From contig OX419756.1 in NCBI GenBank assembly GCA_948567375.1, positions 66,292,333-66,356,332 on the forward strand: a stretch of 64,000 bases of DNA. The letters are read 5' to 3'. Below the pieces are notes generated by a model. It ran no database searches. It had not been told where the DNA came from and was given only the letters and a program-made list of their open reading frames with translations. The DNA is from Lunularia cruciata (Eukaryota; Streptophyta; Marchantiopsida; Lunulariales; Lunulariaceae). Of this stretch, positions 35,384 through 47,404 are shown piece by piece (the stretch's first letter is position 1; the number at the start of each line of letters is the position of its first letter). The position numbers and the translations under genes were made by a program.

Positions 35384-36895
35384 GAGTATATCAGTGTGTG
35401 GGTAAGTAGGTGCAAAATATGAGATCTTAAGTTCATACCATCTCATCAAAATGGAATTAATATATAATATTCCCTAAATATGGAAGTAAATGAGCATGAG
35501 AAAACAAGAATGGAGAAAATATAGAAAACATTTGCTATAATAGATTATCTCACCTCAATTTTTCTATTGAAAATTGAAACTTAAGGAAAATAAAAAGGTG
35601 TGAATGGCACTTGGCGTATATTAACATGAGCTTGAAAACCTAAGATCTTTAAAATAATATGAAGACAAAAAGAGCTCATAATACCTCATCAAAAGGATCC
35701 AAATTGTTGATATTGTCTAAGAGTTATAAAAGAAAGAGACAAGATAGAAAGATAACAACAATCTCTCAAATCAATAAAGAAGTGAACTGTCTTAATCAAT
35801 GATCCACCTAAGATATCCCTGTGGCAGGTGCTTTTGGCAAAAAGAAGTTAAAATCTTATCCTTATTGGTAAATATAGTCCTGGAGGAGACATGCTGAGTA
35901 GACAATAAGAAATACTCAATGTCAATATATTCAGCTCACATCGTTAGAAATGAAGACCATTTCTATTTTGTATATCCAGGTATTCTAAAGATTTTCCTCT
36001 TCAACACACTCAATAGTAGATTCTTAACTTGCCAACTTCTTTTCCTATTCGTACAAGTAATGGCTGTAAGACTTTAAGGATCTTCTCTCCTGCATGATTT
36101 GCATTAGACTAACGAGAGGTCGAACATGAGATAATGGGAGGTCTAAAACCTATCTCCGGGTAGTTTTTTAGTAACCTTTAGGTCAGAAACAGGAAATTGT
36201 GAGTAGAATCACAAAACATAAGACGGTGGGACCAATTTGGGGCCCATTGAATGGATAAGTCACATGTTATGATCAGGTGGAGAATGTTTCGTGACTTCTA
36301 ACAGCTCTCGAGGTGAAAGTCCCAATTTAATATTTTGATTTGGTGTGGCGCATGTGTAATCTGATACCGGTTGAAGAATCTCTGTCATCTTTAGAGCAGT
36401 AAATGTTTAGCTGAAGTTGAAACAGGAGATAACAAACGACAGGAATTTCAGACTAAGAATTTCTGTCCCAGCTACGACGAAATGCAATGCATTGGTTGAT
36501 GGAGTCCCATAGCAATCATTCGGATTTCTCATCTTAAATGTTACACACTGGATGACTGTGCAGAATATTTCATTTTGAGTCTGCATTCATGTGTATTAAG
36601 GAATGATGTAAGCTTGAATATCATCAAAGAATGTTATAAGTCTTTGGATAGTCCGTAGATACGATATTGCCTCTAATGCAAACAAACTACTAATACGTAA
36701 CATTTGGCTTTTCCATTACTCTGATACAGTTGGAAATTGGGCCACCGTTACTTTCTGTCTATGTAAACCAAGGGTATACTCGTATGTTGACTCTGACATT
36801 ACATCTGCTACTTATGTCTGCGAAAGTCGAGATCCGTAGTCCGAGTAACATTTGTATCAAGTAACTCTGAATCTCCTTAAGCTAAATCGAGAGCA
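35384..36895. other. Spacer, no gene seen
   Basis: AT-rich to about 35900 and then CpG-containing. No ORF above 60 residues and no repeat recognised. Confidence 0.5.
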
Positions 36896-36990
36896 AAGCG
36901 GTCGCGTAGGATAACAAGAAGGATGGGGAAGCCTCCGTCAAACCATACAAGGATAAAATACAAAATGTAAAATGGAGTTAACCCCTATCA
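36896..36990 (-). repeat. LINE-like 3' tail repeat, copy at 36.9 kb
   Basis: Minus strand shows a degenerate GTTAACTCCA in place of GGGGCTTAGCCCC, then TTTGTATGGTTTGACGG, CTTCCCCATCCTTCTTG and the terminal ATCCTACGCGACCGCTTT. The CpG-rich terminal motif is intact here. Confidence 0.65.
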
Positions 36991-38062
36991 AACATAAATC
37001 TTTTAAGCTAAATCAAAGATGCCCCTTCTCCTCCACTCTTGAGCTAAGCGCTCATTCAGCGCCCTATTTATTGAGAGAAGACATATGATATGTTACAAGC
37101 AATATAAAGGAAAGGAGTATAAAACATCAACGATTACAAAAGGAGATAGAGCATGAAGTCTTGTAGTGCTAAAAGACAAAAACAAAATCAAACAGAAATA
37201 AAAGAGCTACCCAAAGTCCCGCATGGGGAAATGCAAATTAGCAATCTATGTCTAAGACAAAGAAGAAAGTAGTTTATTGCCGACAGAGGTGTCGAGGTAC
37301 CCCAATGGTACATTTAGTAAATGGAGAGAGTACACTAGCTATGTTGGGTTGATGTAGACCCAAGGTCTGAAAGTACGATAGAGTGAATGAGACTCCCTAC
37401 CTAATAGGATGTGAGCATAGCTGGAAAGATAGTTGCATCCCTCCCCTCTTTAAATAACTTAGTGTTGCTTTCTTGAGGAGATTATTAAAATGGTGATAAC
37501 TGTGCTTGAAAACCTCAATCATCAAAAGGACAAAGATATCAAAAGATAACCCGGTGCAAAATGGTCCTTTTTGCCTTGGGAAGAAATGGTTACTATTGCT
37601 CTTACCTATATGTCTCCCTATACCAATGACTCTGCTCATAAACGATTTGTCATCACTATATCACCATATTATGCAAGGTATTGCAACCATCAATGAGAAT
37701 AACAATGTATGCTCTCATTTAGTGTGGAAATGTGCTTGGTAGATCCAACTATCACTCAATCTAAATACGAGATCACATAACAAAGATCTAAACCGCATGA
37801 TTGAACTTTGGTGTACTCTCCAGCCGTTGCACAATCTATGTATATACCTTATATGTCGTATGGAGAGCCATAGCTGCACTAGTCCAAGAACGCTACGAGT
37901 GTTGGATGTGATAGAGTTGTAATAACACAACTTGAATCACAGAGCCATACTAAACTCAGAAGTGAATTGGAGCCAGGTCCAACAGTTTTATACACAAGGG
38001 AAAGAGAAAATCCTAACATTAGTGATGTTGATGAGTGGGTGAGTATTTATTCGTTTCCTACT
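36991..38062. other. Spacer with overlapping short ORFs
   Basis: ORFs at 37397-37639 (minus), 37506-37742 (plus) and 37715-37930 (minus) overlap in conflicting frames; none has a recognisable domain. No gene supported. Confidence 0.45.
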
Positions 38063-38427
38063 GTACAATTGAATTGTTCTTGGTTATTAGTCATATGTTT
38101 TATGGACTCGGAGTATGTAAGTACCTACTCTAGTGAGTGTGAAAGGCCCCGAGTCAATGTTTCGACATTCTAAATGTTTCAAATGGATGAAGCGAAAAAG
38201 ACGTGTGAACGTTTCACTCCCAGGTGAAGGCAATCAATGTGGTTTTGTACAATTGAATTGCTCGTGGTTATTAGTCATATGTTTTATGGACTCGGAGTAT
38301 GTAAGTACTTACTCGAATGTGTGTGTGAAAGGCCTCGCGTCAATATTTCGACATTCTAAATGGATGAGGCGAAATAGACGTGTGAACGTTTCACTCCCGG
38401 GTGAAGGCAATCAATGTGGTTTTGTTT
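38063..38427. repeat. Dimeric tandem duplication, 184 bp
   Basis: Units start GTACAATTGAATTG at 38063 and 38247 and share ATGTTTTATGGACTCGGAG, TTCGACATTCTAAATG and GTGTGAACGTTTCACTCCC. They differ by substitutions and a few short indels. Confidence 0.95.
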
Positions 38428-38519
38428 TGAAAACTGAGCTGAATATGGTAGTGATATCGCAGGTCGATTTCTGTTGGTCTCGTGAAAATTTTACGTGCAT
38501 ATTACAAAGTGATCTATAA
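38133..38519 (+). other. 128-residue ORF across the 184-bp duplication, status unknown
   Basis: Open frame with an internal protein repeat: RRVNVSLPGEGNQCGFV occurs twice, with WLLVICFMDSEYVSTYS between the copies. The length results from the duplication plus a 2-base difference between units that keeps the second copy in frame. No known domain, signal peptide or family. Probably not a gene, but it is the second longest frame in the window after one at 52642-53085. Confidence 0.2.
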
Positions 38520-39125
38520 GTCAATAAAAGTTAGTCAATTTATTCTGATCAATTGTCACGTTCGGAAGTTAACTATTCTCCTACGATTTCTCGAAGATCT
38601 CCGTAACCAACTTTAAATCACCTCATCACCTTTGTTCATTTCCAGATAGACTGTGATCTGTAAGAGATATACTTTAAACTTTTACATAATGTCTTCATGC
38701 CCATGACATTTCTATTTCTGTAAAATCTGAAATTAAACCCGTTACTGTTTACCTTAGGCCTCAGGGAGATTAATAGCTTTTTGTCTGACTCCCGTATCGA
38801 CAGCTAACCTACATGCATCAAGAACGTGTCTTTTAGTCCATTCGGTTCAAATTTCGGTCAAAGTCGACTTACAAGCATGCCTTCCAAGCTCAAGATATGT
38901 CAAACACAGTAACTGCTCTCTGTCACTCGAGAGTGTAGTATTCGTCCGTTCTTCCACCTGATAATCAGATTATGATCCTAGTTTATTTTATTACTTATTT
39001 ATTTAATAAAGTTCATCAGTACATTGGCAATGGACTCCCGAGAAAACGGTCTTTCACCGAAGAATTAACTGCATGTGCCCAATTTACGACCGAGGACTTC
39101 ACATTCCTTTGTTTCGTATTTGGGA
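38428..39125. other. Spacer
   Basis: Moderate CpG content; nothing recognised on either strand. Confidence 0.45.
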
Positions 39126-39198
39126 AAAGGCGACCGCGTAGGATAACAACACGTAGGATATAGGAAGACCCATCGAGCCGTACAAGAATAAGACATAC
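39126..39198 (-). repeat. LINE-like 3' tail repeat, short copy at 39.1 kb
   Basis: Minus strand reads TTGTACGGCTCGATGGGTC, CTTCCTATATCCTACGTG and the terminal ATCCTACGCGGTCGCCTTTT. It appears strongly 5'-truncated and has ATCCTACGTG / ATCCTACGCG partly doubled. Confidence 0.65.
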
Positions 39199-40218
39199 GA
39201 GTTAAAACTGTTTCGTATTCAATCAAATTTCCGGACTCTGAGTCTTCTCCATGGCACAATCTATCTCGTCACATCCATGATATAGTAGAAAATTTAATTT
39301 AAACTTCAATGATTGGTTTTTTCACTCGTACTTACGAGTATCTTATCGACGAGTATCTTATCTTCATGGGTCCAGATAAAGTGGGGTGGTGTAATTGTTT
39401 TTTATTCATGTTCTTTAAGTAGTATGTGAGCTTGAGTTCTGAGTGAAAGAATAGACATCAATTGAATATAAATTCGGAGCAGCCAAAAAAGTACGGAGTG
39501 AAATGCAAGAGAAAGTAGTCCAACTCTAAAGTATTAGAGCACTTTTTATTTTGAATGTCACGTCTGTCTTTTGGTTCCCTAGACTTATTATCCATTTGAT
39601 TCTTTTCGTTCATGTCTTACTCCCATTGCCACATTTTGAAATATGTATCTAAACACTATGGCAACAAATAATTTTATACTGATAAATTCATTTGGAAAAC
39701 AGATTGGGATTATCAACAACAGGCATCGTTTTAAAACATTTACAAGCGGCAAGTTCTTGTTTTGAGATGCCACCATGCATAAAATACATTGTCTTATTAA
39801 CCCATAGAAATTGCTATTTGGAGATGCTTTTGGTTGTAGAAATAAATATTTTTATCCTAGAAATAGAATGGAAGTATTCTCTTTAAATGATCTATTTAGA
39901 GATGTTACTAGAAGCTAGTTTCTATTTAGCTGGGAAAATATTAATCATAATATTTACATTTTATCATCTTTTTGTGTAGATATGCACATGATTAAATTTG
40001 TTAAAAGTACAAAAAGGATCTAAGCTCCATTAGGATTTACTCAAAATAAAAGTCGATGTACTTTACATACACAATGCATAGAGTCTATTTACAAGAGTAA
40101 AATCTAATTTTGCGTTGCTGGCAATATCATCCAATATTTCCTCCACATCCGTATCCTTCTCCTTGTCCTCTAGGTAGGTGCTTATGAATCTTGAAATTGG
40201 CAATCAACCAAAAGATTA
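39199..40218. other. Spacer
   Basis: Drops to AT-rich from about 39590. ORFs of about 62 residues here have no domain; none supported as genes. Confidence 0.45.
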
Positions 40219-40372
40219 AAAAAGGCGATCGCGTAGGACAAATGAAGGATGGGAAGGACCCATCAAGCCGTACAAAGGAGAGAAAAAAAAGTAACATGGG
40301 GCTAAGCCCCAATAGAGTCTGTATGAGAAATCTGCCCTACAGCACCTAAGATATCCGAGCTATGCAAGATGG
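40219..40372 (-). repeat. LINE-like 3' tail repeat, longest minus-strand copy
   Basis: Reverse complement matches 17314-17466 from GCATAGCTCGGATATC through GGGGCTTAGCCCC and TTGTACGGCTTGATGGG to CCTACGCGATCGCCTTTTT. It keeps CpG at the terminal motif where the 17.3 kb copy has TG/CA. A run of T follows the terminal motif on the minus strand. Confidence 0.75.
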
Positions 40373-40581
40373 ACATTTAGCGATGTCTGAGAAGATGCAT
40401 CTTGCCATTAATTACCGGTTTTGTTTTGACGTTCAATGGATGTCCCCTCTGTTGCTAGCAAGGCAAGGTCAACCAAAAGATGGACATTTAGCGAAGTCTG
40501 GGAAGATGCATCTTGCCATTAATTACCGGTTTCGTATTGACGTTCAATGGATGTCCCCTCTGTTGCTAGCAAGGCAAGGTC
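40367..40581. repeat. Dimeric tandem duplication, 111 bp
   Basis: Units start AGATGGACATTTAGCGA at 40367 and 40478 and are nearly identical to AGCAAGGCAAGGTC. The first unit abuts the 5' end of the LINE-like tail copy. The 85-residue ORF at 40362-40619 exists only because 111 is a multiple of three. Confidence 0.95.
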
Positions 40582-41380
40582 CGAAACTGCCAGAAGCTGT
40601 TGCAGAATGTAAATATTAGAGGGTTTCAGAAATAATTCTGAGGGATGTTTTCGGAATAAATAATAAATTTTATAATGAAATTTTAGTAAACTTGGTTACT
40701 CGAGAATGAATTAATAACTCAGCCCATTGTAATTTCCCTTATTGGAAATTAGTGTAATTTATGTTCATTTAAAAAAAATCAGATTCACACTTATGAATGT
40801 TTAGGTGTACTGTAATGAAATAAATATTAGATCAAATAGGTATCATGGATGACAAATTGGACTACTTTGAAACTGGCAAGAATATATTTGAAAAATCACA
40901 CCAACCAACACCAATGAATACAAACCAATGCCTACCTCACTTAAATGAAAGGTCGAGTACCTTCGTGCATCTCCCACCACCTTCTAATACCTTCTTGAGA
41001 TTTCTTTCGGATTCCCTCACACGATTTGAACAAAATTCAAATCAGACTATTTATTATCAATTTTGGATTATAATTAATGCTAATTAATATTACATGGGAC
41101 AGATGCAAACTCCTTATTTCTTACAAACCACTTGTTGCGAAATTTATTAGGAGGTTTCAGAAATAGTTATAGGAAGTTTCATAACTTTTCTTATAGATAG
41201 TTACGGAACGTTGACTAAATGGGTACGGTATGTGACCGAGAGGTAGAAAAGGTGTCATTATGGAGTTTGGCCAAGTTCCTTATTATTAGCACACTCAATA
41301 TGAGGTGGTTCATAGGAAATAAGGAATAAAGAATTTTCTGCTCATCACCCCGTAGTGAATTGATTACGTATTAGGGTTAA
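40582..41380. other. Spacer
   Basis: AT-rich. The 80-residue ORF at 40845-41087 has no recognisable domain. Confidence 0.4.
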
Positions 41381-41440
41381 TAAATTTTATCATTATGTAT
41401 TAGGGTTAATAAATTTTATGAGTTACATGTCTCCTATTCC
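41381..41440. repeat. Short direct repeat with TTAGGGTTAAT
   Basis: GTATTAGGGTTAATAAATTT occurs twice about 29 bp apart. It contains a single telomere-like TTAGGGTT word per unit but is not a telomeric array. Confidence 0.75.
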
Positions 41441-41584
41441 TGTGTCTTCCTCTCAGTCTATTGTAGGGAAAGATATACGATGTACATACTCTCGCCAGAC
41501 AGGTGTGGAGTGGCTGGCATTTCCTTTTGCCCAAACAGAGGCAATACTTCATGCTTATCGTTTAGGGTTAAAGTGAAAGTGACA

Positions 41585-41742
41585 GCCACCAAAGGGAGCA
41601 TCCATGATGTTTGAGAACACCCATGGTAATCAAAAGTTGACAAATTTATGCACTAGACGACCGAGGCCACCAAAGGGAGCATCCATGATGTTCGAGAATA
41701 CCCATGGTAATCAAAAGTTGATAAATTTAAGCACTAGACGAG
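41585..41742. repeat. Dimeric tandem duplication, 81 bp
   Basis: Units start GCCACCAAAGGGAGCATCC at 41585 and 41666 and continue through CCCATGGTAATCAAAAGTTG to GCACTAGACGA with few differences. Confidence 0.95.
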
Positions 41743-41797
41743 TGGGAACATGATTTATATGGGATTTAATATGTTAATTTAGGATTAAATGGTATTT

Positions 41798-41965
41798 TTT
41801 GGTCGTTGCTCGTTGTTGCTCATCGCTGCTCGTCATTGCTCATTGCTGCTCGTAGCCGCCTATTGCTGCCCGTAGCTGCCCGTAGCTGCCCATAGCCACT
41901 CGATGGCACTCAAAGCTCGTTGGCGCCCGTACACATTGGTTGCCGCTGGTTGATGCTCGTTGCCA
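41798..41965. repeat. GCTGCTCGT-type minisatellite
   Basis: Roughly 12-16 degenerate units of 9-10 bp built on TTGCTGCTCGT and GCTGCCCGTA; the clearest perfect pair is GTAGCTGCCC repeated near 41870-41890. Much richer in G+C and CpG than its surroundings. It decays towards the right end. Confidence 0.8.
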
Positions 41966-43429
41966 CGGGTAGTCGCTTGATAATGCAAGTTGATTTTGCA
42001 TCCAAATGGGAGCCTACATTGTAATCAGATTTTTGCTAAATTTTTGTTGCACTTTTGGAGTAAAATTCCGTAATCTCCAATTAATTTTGTGATCTCCAAT
42101 TAATTTCTTGGTTGCAGTAAGATGATGCAAATCATTTCCCATAACTTGAGCTATCTCCCTCACCACACTAATATATATGGATATGAACCAACACACCAAT
42201 GCAAAACTACAAAACCCATCGGTTTAGTTTACTAACAAGAGCATTTGCACAACATTTGCATTTGCAGACGGTGAATTTGAATTTGAATAGTTGAGAGCGG
42301 CATTTTGGACCTGCCAAAATTTTTTCATAAGTCTCACTTTAAAAATCATTCACCAGACAATCGTGGCAACTCTCTCAAGAAGCCACATCATCTCTTTTGA
42401 CAATCATTTATTTCACTATGTAACTTCTAAACATCCACAATATAACGTCTAATTTTTATAAATGAATGCAAATTGCATGTGATATATTGTATAATAATTT
42501 ATGAAGCATTCATTTGTAAGTACCTCATCTCTCGAGTTCACTTAAAAAAAGCTACGAAGTTTGTTATTTATCCCGTAGACAACCGTCAAACCGAGACCCC
42601 CTGTTGTTATGAAATTTATTAAACAAAAATTTGGACATATCTCCATCATCTACCCGAACCTGCTTTTAGAGCGACCCGTACAGACTTTTCACACGAGTTC
42701 ATAAATATAATACAGTTTAAAAATTATAATACACTTCATAAAGTTATTTTGAAACACCCTATTGCAATACCTAACAAACACCGTATCTCCTGTCTTATCA
42801 CTCTATAGGAGAAGGATCCAAAACTCAGTCCCGAGCCTCTATAGTGTTATGATCAAATACTACAGCAAGGCACGTGGTTTCAAGTATACATTCATTATCA
42901 ACACATTACTGAAATGCTTAAGCTTTTGGGGCATTCTTTGAAATAAACCACAATTGAAGAATTTATTGAAAATTCTCACTCACAAACCTTGGGATATAAT
43001 TGATCATGGATCGTGTTCCCTCCCTAGTCTAACACACAATCGGGATACACTCATTTTGGTTATTACTTACAAGGTCCTCCCTCATTACCAACCCCTGGCT
43101 TGTCTCCGAAAATAAATAATACAAGAATTAAATAAAATTATAAAACAAAACTCAACTAATTTATTAAAGGATAGCTCATGCAAATAATATGATAATTGTC
43201 TAGACTATGATCCAATAATATGATTTAGTCGCTTGGTTGAAACTAAAATCCATGGAAAATGCATCTTAGTATGTGAAGAACTTACTCTCATCATGGTTAC
43301 ATTCGTTGACATTCTAGTAATAAAAAATGTCAACATTGCTAAAGTGAACTTAATAAAATGAAGTCCCAAAATCTAGAAGTCTTCTCATCAAAGATGAAGT
43401 ATTACACAATCATGGTTATAGCCTAGAAC
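41966..43429. other. Spacer
   Basis: No gene seen. AT-rich with scattered CpG. Confidence 0.45.
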
Positions 43430-45700
43430 TTGTGGGTTTCTTCTTTTGGTAGAACGCTGGTGAGAAGTGGGATATTTAGTAGGGTTGATGCTAAATATTT
43501 GGTGATCTTGCACCAAAGAAGAAAGCTGAGAGAAAAGAAACAGATCAAGATTATGCTCTATGGGTGGGGCTCTACTCCTTCCACTTCTTCTTTATCTCAA
43601 AGGTTCTATCAACGACGCCTTTCCCTAGCCTTGTGCATTCTCCTCACCCTCTTCTAGAAACTATTTGATACTAATACTTGATCTCCTCAATACGGCTCAA
43701 AATTTAAACAGAATTCTTAATATGCGTTGTCATCCTTTGTCAATTTTTCGTCTTCAAATATGAAGCATAATAGAAATAAGAAATAAAATAAAAATCAATA
43801 ATACATATTGTGAATGTGAAGCAATGTGAAGCAAAATTAAAAAAAATCAAGAATACAATAAGAATGAAGGATTAATTCAAAGAACTTCTTCAATATCTAC
43901 ACTTGTCACTCTTTGGTCACCATGTGGTTCCATCCATGATACAATACATATTTTTGTTAAGAATAGTTAAGTCAAACTCCTCTTTAACTTAAATACTGAA
44001 TTTAGATCTCACATAACTATAAACATACTTGTGTGAATATGGGTTTAGCTTATAATCCACTCTACTAGAACTAGAAAACTCTTCATTGTGTTGCTTGATT
44101 GAGAAAAGCAGCAAGTGATTATTTGTCAATTGCTCAATATCATTCCTCAAAGTTCATTGATGGTATTTAACTTGACACGAGTTCACTTAACCTCTACATG
44201 AATTTTGTTTTTGCTAAATTTATTCAAAAATTGAAACCCAACCTCATCCAACTCCTTGAAGGTTCTTGAGTAAGTCCCATGAAAATGAAAAAGCTTCAAC
44301 ATATTACCAATAATTCCACTAACAAATGGAACTAAGAACTTTGCCAATCATCCTCATTACTGGAAGAGTGGTATTCCATTAGTATAATATTTTTTCTTTC
44401 CTTTCTTGGTAGGGCTTACAAATAACTTTTTTGGCCATATTGGTGTTATATAAATTAATCTCATGCTCCTTCTTGCTTTGATTGCTTTGGATCTGAAGCT
44501 TCTTAAACCACAAGAAGCAAATGATCATCCTCTTCCAATTGCTTCCATGTTACATTTAGAATGGCAACATATACCTTCTCATTTCCTTTTTCTTGCAAAG
44601 AATTAGTTACTTTTTGTTAGTAAGTAATGATCTAATCCTTCAATGCCATCTTATCAAGGTTATTTTACAATTTAAAGATGTTTGAATATCTCTCATGGAA
44701 AAATATCAAAATTTGAGCACCTAGAATGAAAAGACAAAAATATCAGAATTTATGGTTGAAGAAAAAAAAAATTGTGGAAATATGTGCATACATTATGTGT
44801 GAAAAATAAATTTCAAAGAAAACCCTAGCCAAGTATTCAAAAATGAGCAAATATAGACTTTTATTTTTCTTATGCATTTTTTATTTCACACAATTCAATT
44901 ACATTTTAAGAAATGAAGTATACTAAAAAGGTACAAGTTTAGAGAAGAAGAAAAAATTGAAAGCATATTGTATCAAATTGTAGTATATATATATAAATAT
45001 AAATATATATAAATCTCATTTTGAAGAAGCAAATTTGTGACCTATCTTCAAATTGCAATCAAAGTTGCAGGGGAATATATGAATTGTACGCATAATTCAT
45101 ATTGGAAACCAAGCACACATAAAATTGTCAATTGTTTTCTTGGTCTTTGCTTCTCCTTGATAAATTCTTGTTTGTTGTGCTTCCAATTACCATTTAAGAG
45201 TGAAACATGCTATCAAGTGTTTCATCTTGATATAGTACATAACTGGTGCCTTGCATACAATGATAAAGAATGCATTATATGCCAAAAATAAATTAGTGAA
45301 TTTTACCATTATTTCCATTATAATTTATCCCATATGAAAATTTTTATTACTTAGGAGCTGCCTCTTCGGGTGGTATCTTTTATCATGATCACTTTGATAA
45401 TCAATCCTATCTAAACATCCTTATTAAGAAGCTGCTTTGTCATCAGAGCAGCACTATTTCCCTCTCAAGATGAATCTTTGATGTATATGAAGGTAGTGTA
45501 TCATGGACTAAGAAAGCAAGGGCTCAAACTTCATGACACTCCTTCAATGCTAAACTCTAAGGCACCTCCAAGATTCAAGACGTTGTTGATGTTGGCCAGC
45601 ATTCCAGAATTATGATAAATGGTCTAAATCTAGCCAAGACTACTCTATCATATAAGCCATCTCATCCTACAAATATTGAAAGAACAATTGAGTTAGTGTT
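43430..45700. other. AT-rich spacer with unassigned ORFs
   Basis: ORF 43430-43657 (75 residues, Arg/Ser-rich) and 45037-45291 (84 residues, Cys-rich) have no recognisable family. A (TA)n/AAATATA tract lies at about 44980-45012. Confidence 0.4.
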
Positions 45701-45704
45701 CACT

Positions 45705-45845
45705 TTGTGAATGCCTTGATCTTCAAAAATACTTGAACATTTTGAACATCAAAAGTACCACAAACCTTACCATCATGATTGTACATAGGATCATAGGGTA
45801 TGGGATGGAACATTACCTTGTCTTGCATCTTCAACTTAGCAATAC
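45705..45845 (-). pseudogene. Possible coding fragment of unknown origin
   Basis: One minus-strand frame stays open with non-repetitive, protein-like composition: KLKMQDKVMFHPIPYD, followed by YNHDGKVCGTFDVQ and NVQVFLKIKAFTK, then a stop. I cannot name a family. It could be a captured host exon or a retroelement remnant; flanking sequence gives no further coding evidence. Confidence 0.25.
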
Positions 45846-46195
45846 AAACAAAGAAAATAAGAACTCTATCTTTTAGATTTTAAGTCCCTACGTGTCTAAA
45901 TATGCAAGTTCAAAAAGATAAATATGAGCATATCGATCAAATATTTAGCTAAATTAACAAGCTTATTCAAAGGAAAAGGTAAATATTACCTAGAGAATGT
46001 AGAGAACACAGATTAATATAGAGAACCTACTTACAAAGTCATAAAAATTAATTTATTTTACTTGTTAAATAGAAATTACTATATCGACATTAAAATAGCA
46101 CAAGTAGCCCCAAGTTTGAGTGAGGATGGGGATACCTAGGATGATAGTTTAGAACTTGAATATCATCGAGAATAAGTTGTAGAAAGGAAGTAGTT

Positions 46196-46198
<3 letters not shown>

Positions 46199-46242
<44 letters not shown>
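46199..46242. repeat. (TA)n microsatellite
   Basis: About 22 uninterrupted AT dinucleotides. The minus-strand ORF at 46090-46272 with a Tyr-Ile run is an artefact of it. Confidence 0.97.
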
Positions 46243-46245
<3 letters not shown>

Positions 46246-46854
46246 ATATTCACTTTTGAGTAATATACACAATTTTTTCCATTAAAAAATATACACATTT
46301 TTATTGTTTATAAAATGTGATAATATGATATGAAGACGTGTAATTTTTTTGTCATCATTATAGATCTGGAATTTAATGTGAAATTCATGGAAGCATATAG
46401 GTTTTGGTTCAAGTTATTGAGAATGGTGATGAGATATTACATAGAAAACCTTAACTAAATAGCTTCACAATATTTATGTTTTATGGTGTCTTGACATATA
46501 CTTCAAAATGGAAATTTTGAATTGAGATTGGGAACTGCATTGCTTCAGAATTTTATTTTTTTTCCATTTTAGGATATTAGAAAAACAATTGTAAGAATCA
46601 TATTCTTATTTCAATGAGAATTACCGAATAAATCACAATGAGAGAGAAGTAGTGTATGAGAGAAAAAGAACTGTACAAATCCCAATGCCATATGTTAACA
46701 AATTTATTCAATTTATTTAACTCAATTCACATATGCTAATAAATTTATTCTTAAAAGGTAAGAATTACCTTCTTAAATTTTACCTTTCATTTGAATTAAC
46801 TTCTTAATAAACAAAGTTTTCCATTTCTTGAGTTCAAACACTCTCTAGGATCAT
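46243..46854. other. AT-rich spacer
   Basis: Nothing recognised. It ends abruptly at the CpG-rich block. Confidence 0.5.
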
Positions 46855-47364
46855 GTTTCAACCGTTAGGCCCTCTTACTAGTGTTAGATTATGGATATGG
46901 GTTGAAAGATGTTGAGAGGGAAAGGGAGGAGAATGTCTAGAGAATAACATCGAGAATCTGGGAAAGATTGTATTTTTTCCAAAAGTTGCGTATCTTCGAA
47001 TGGAGACTTGTCTTTCGAAGGTTCCAACAAGTTCCTGCTTGCAGAATAAAAAACAGGATTGCCGATAGCGGAATCGCACAAAATGTTCATAAGAAAGAAT
47101 TTCGGACAACGATAATAAAGAGAATGGTGTCTGATCTGTGAATGTTACCACTGATTAGCAGCTTTAGTAACGTACCACTCTGCTCTTGGATACTTTTACC
47201 AATCTAATGATCTAGTACGCGTTTGAGACAAAATTTTATTAGGTCAAGAGACTTAGGCCTGGCCACAACTGGGAAAAGACAAAAGACAAAGCTTGGTATT
47301 TCTTATTCTCGCCAACTCGGAGCCCTCTACCGCATGCGACAGTAACTGCAAACTTGTCGTGGTA

Positions 47365-47404
47365 ACTTTTCATATCAAGCAGCGCAGTGCTTGATATGAA
47401 AAGT
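47365..47404. repeat. Perfect 16-bp inverted repeat (hairpin)
   Basis: ACTTTTCATATCAAGC (47365-47380) is exactly inverted at 47389-47404, with the 8-base loop AGCGCAGT. It is a very stable potential stem in otherwise non-repetitive sequence. It is not followed by a T-run. Confidence 0.9.

Noticed and set aside
41381..41440. Interstitial telomere repeat
   Set aside because: Only two TTAGGGTT words separated by AT-rich sequence; plant telomere arrays would be contiguous TTTAGGG units.
46090..46272. 60-residue minus-strand ORF with a Tyr-Ile run
   Set aside because: It is translated (TA)n microsatellite.
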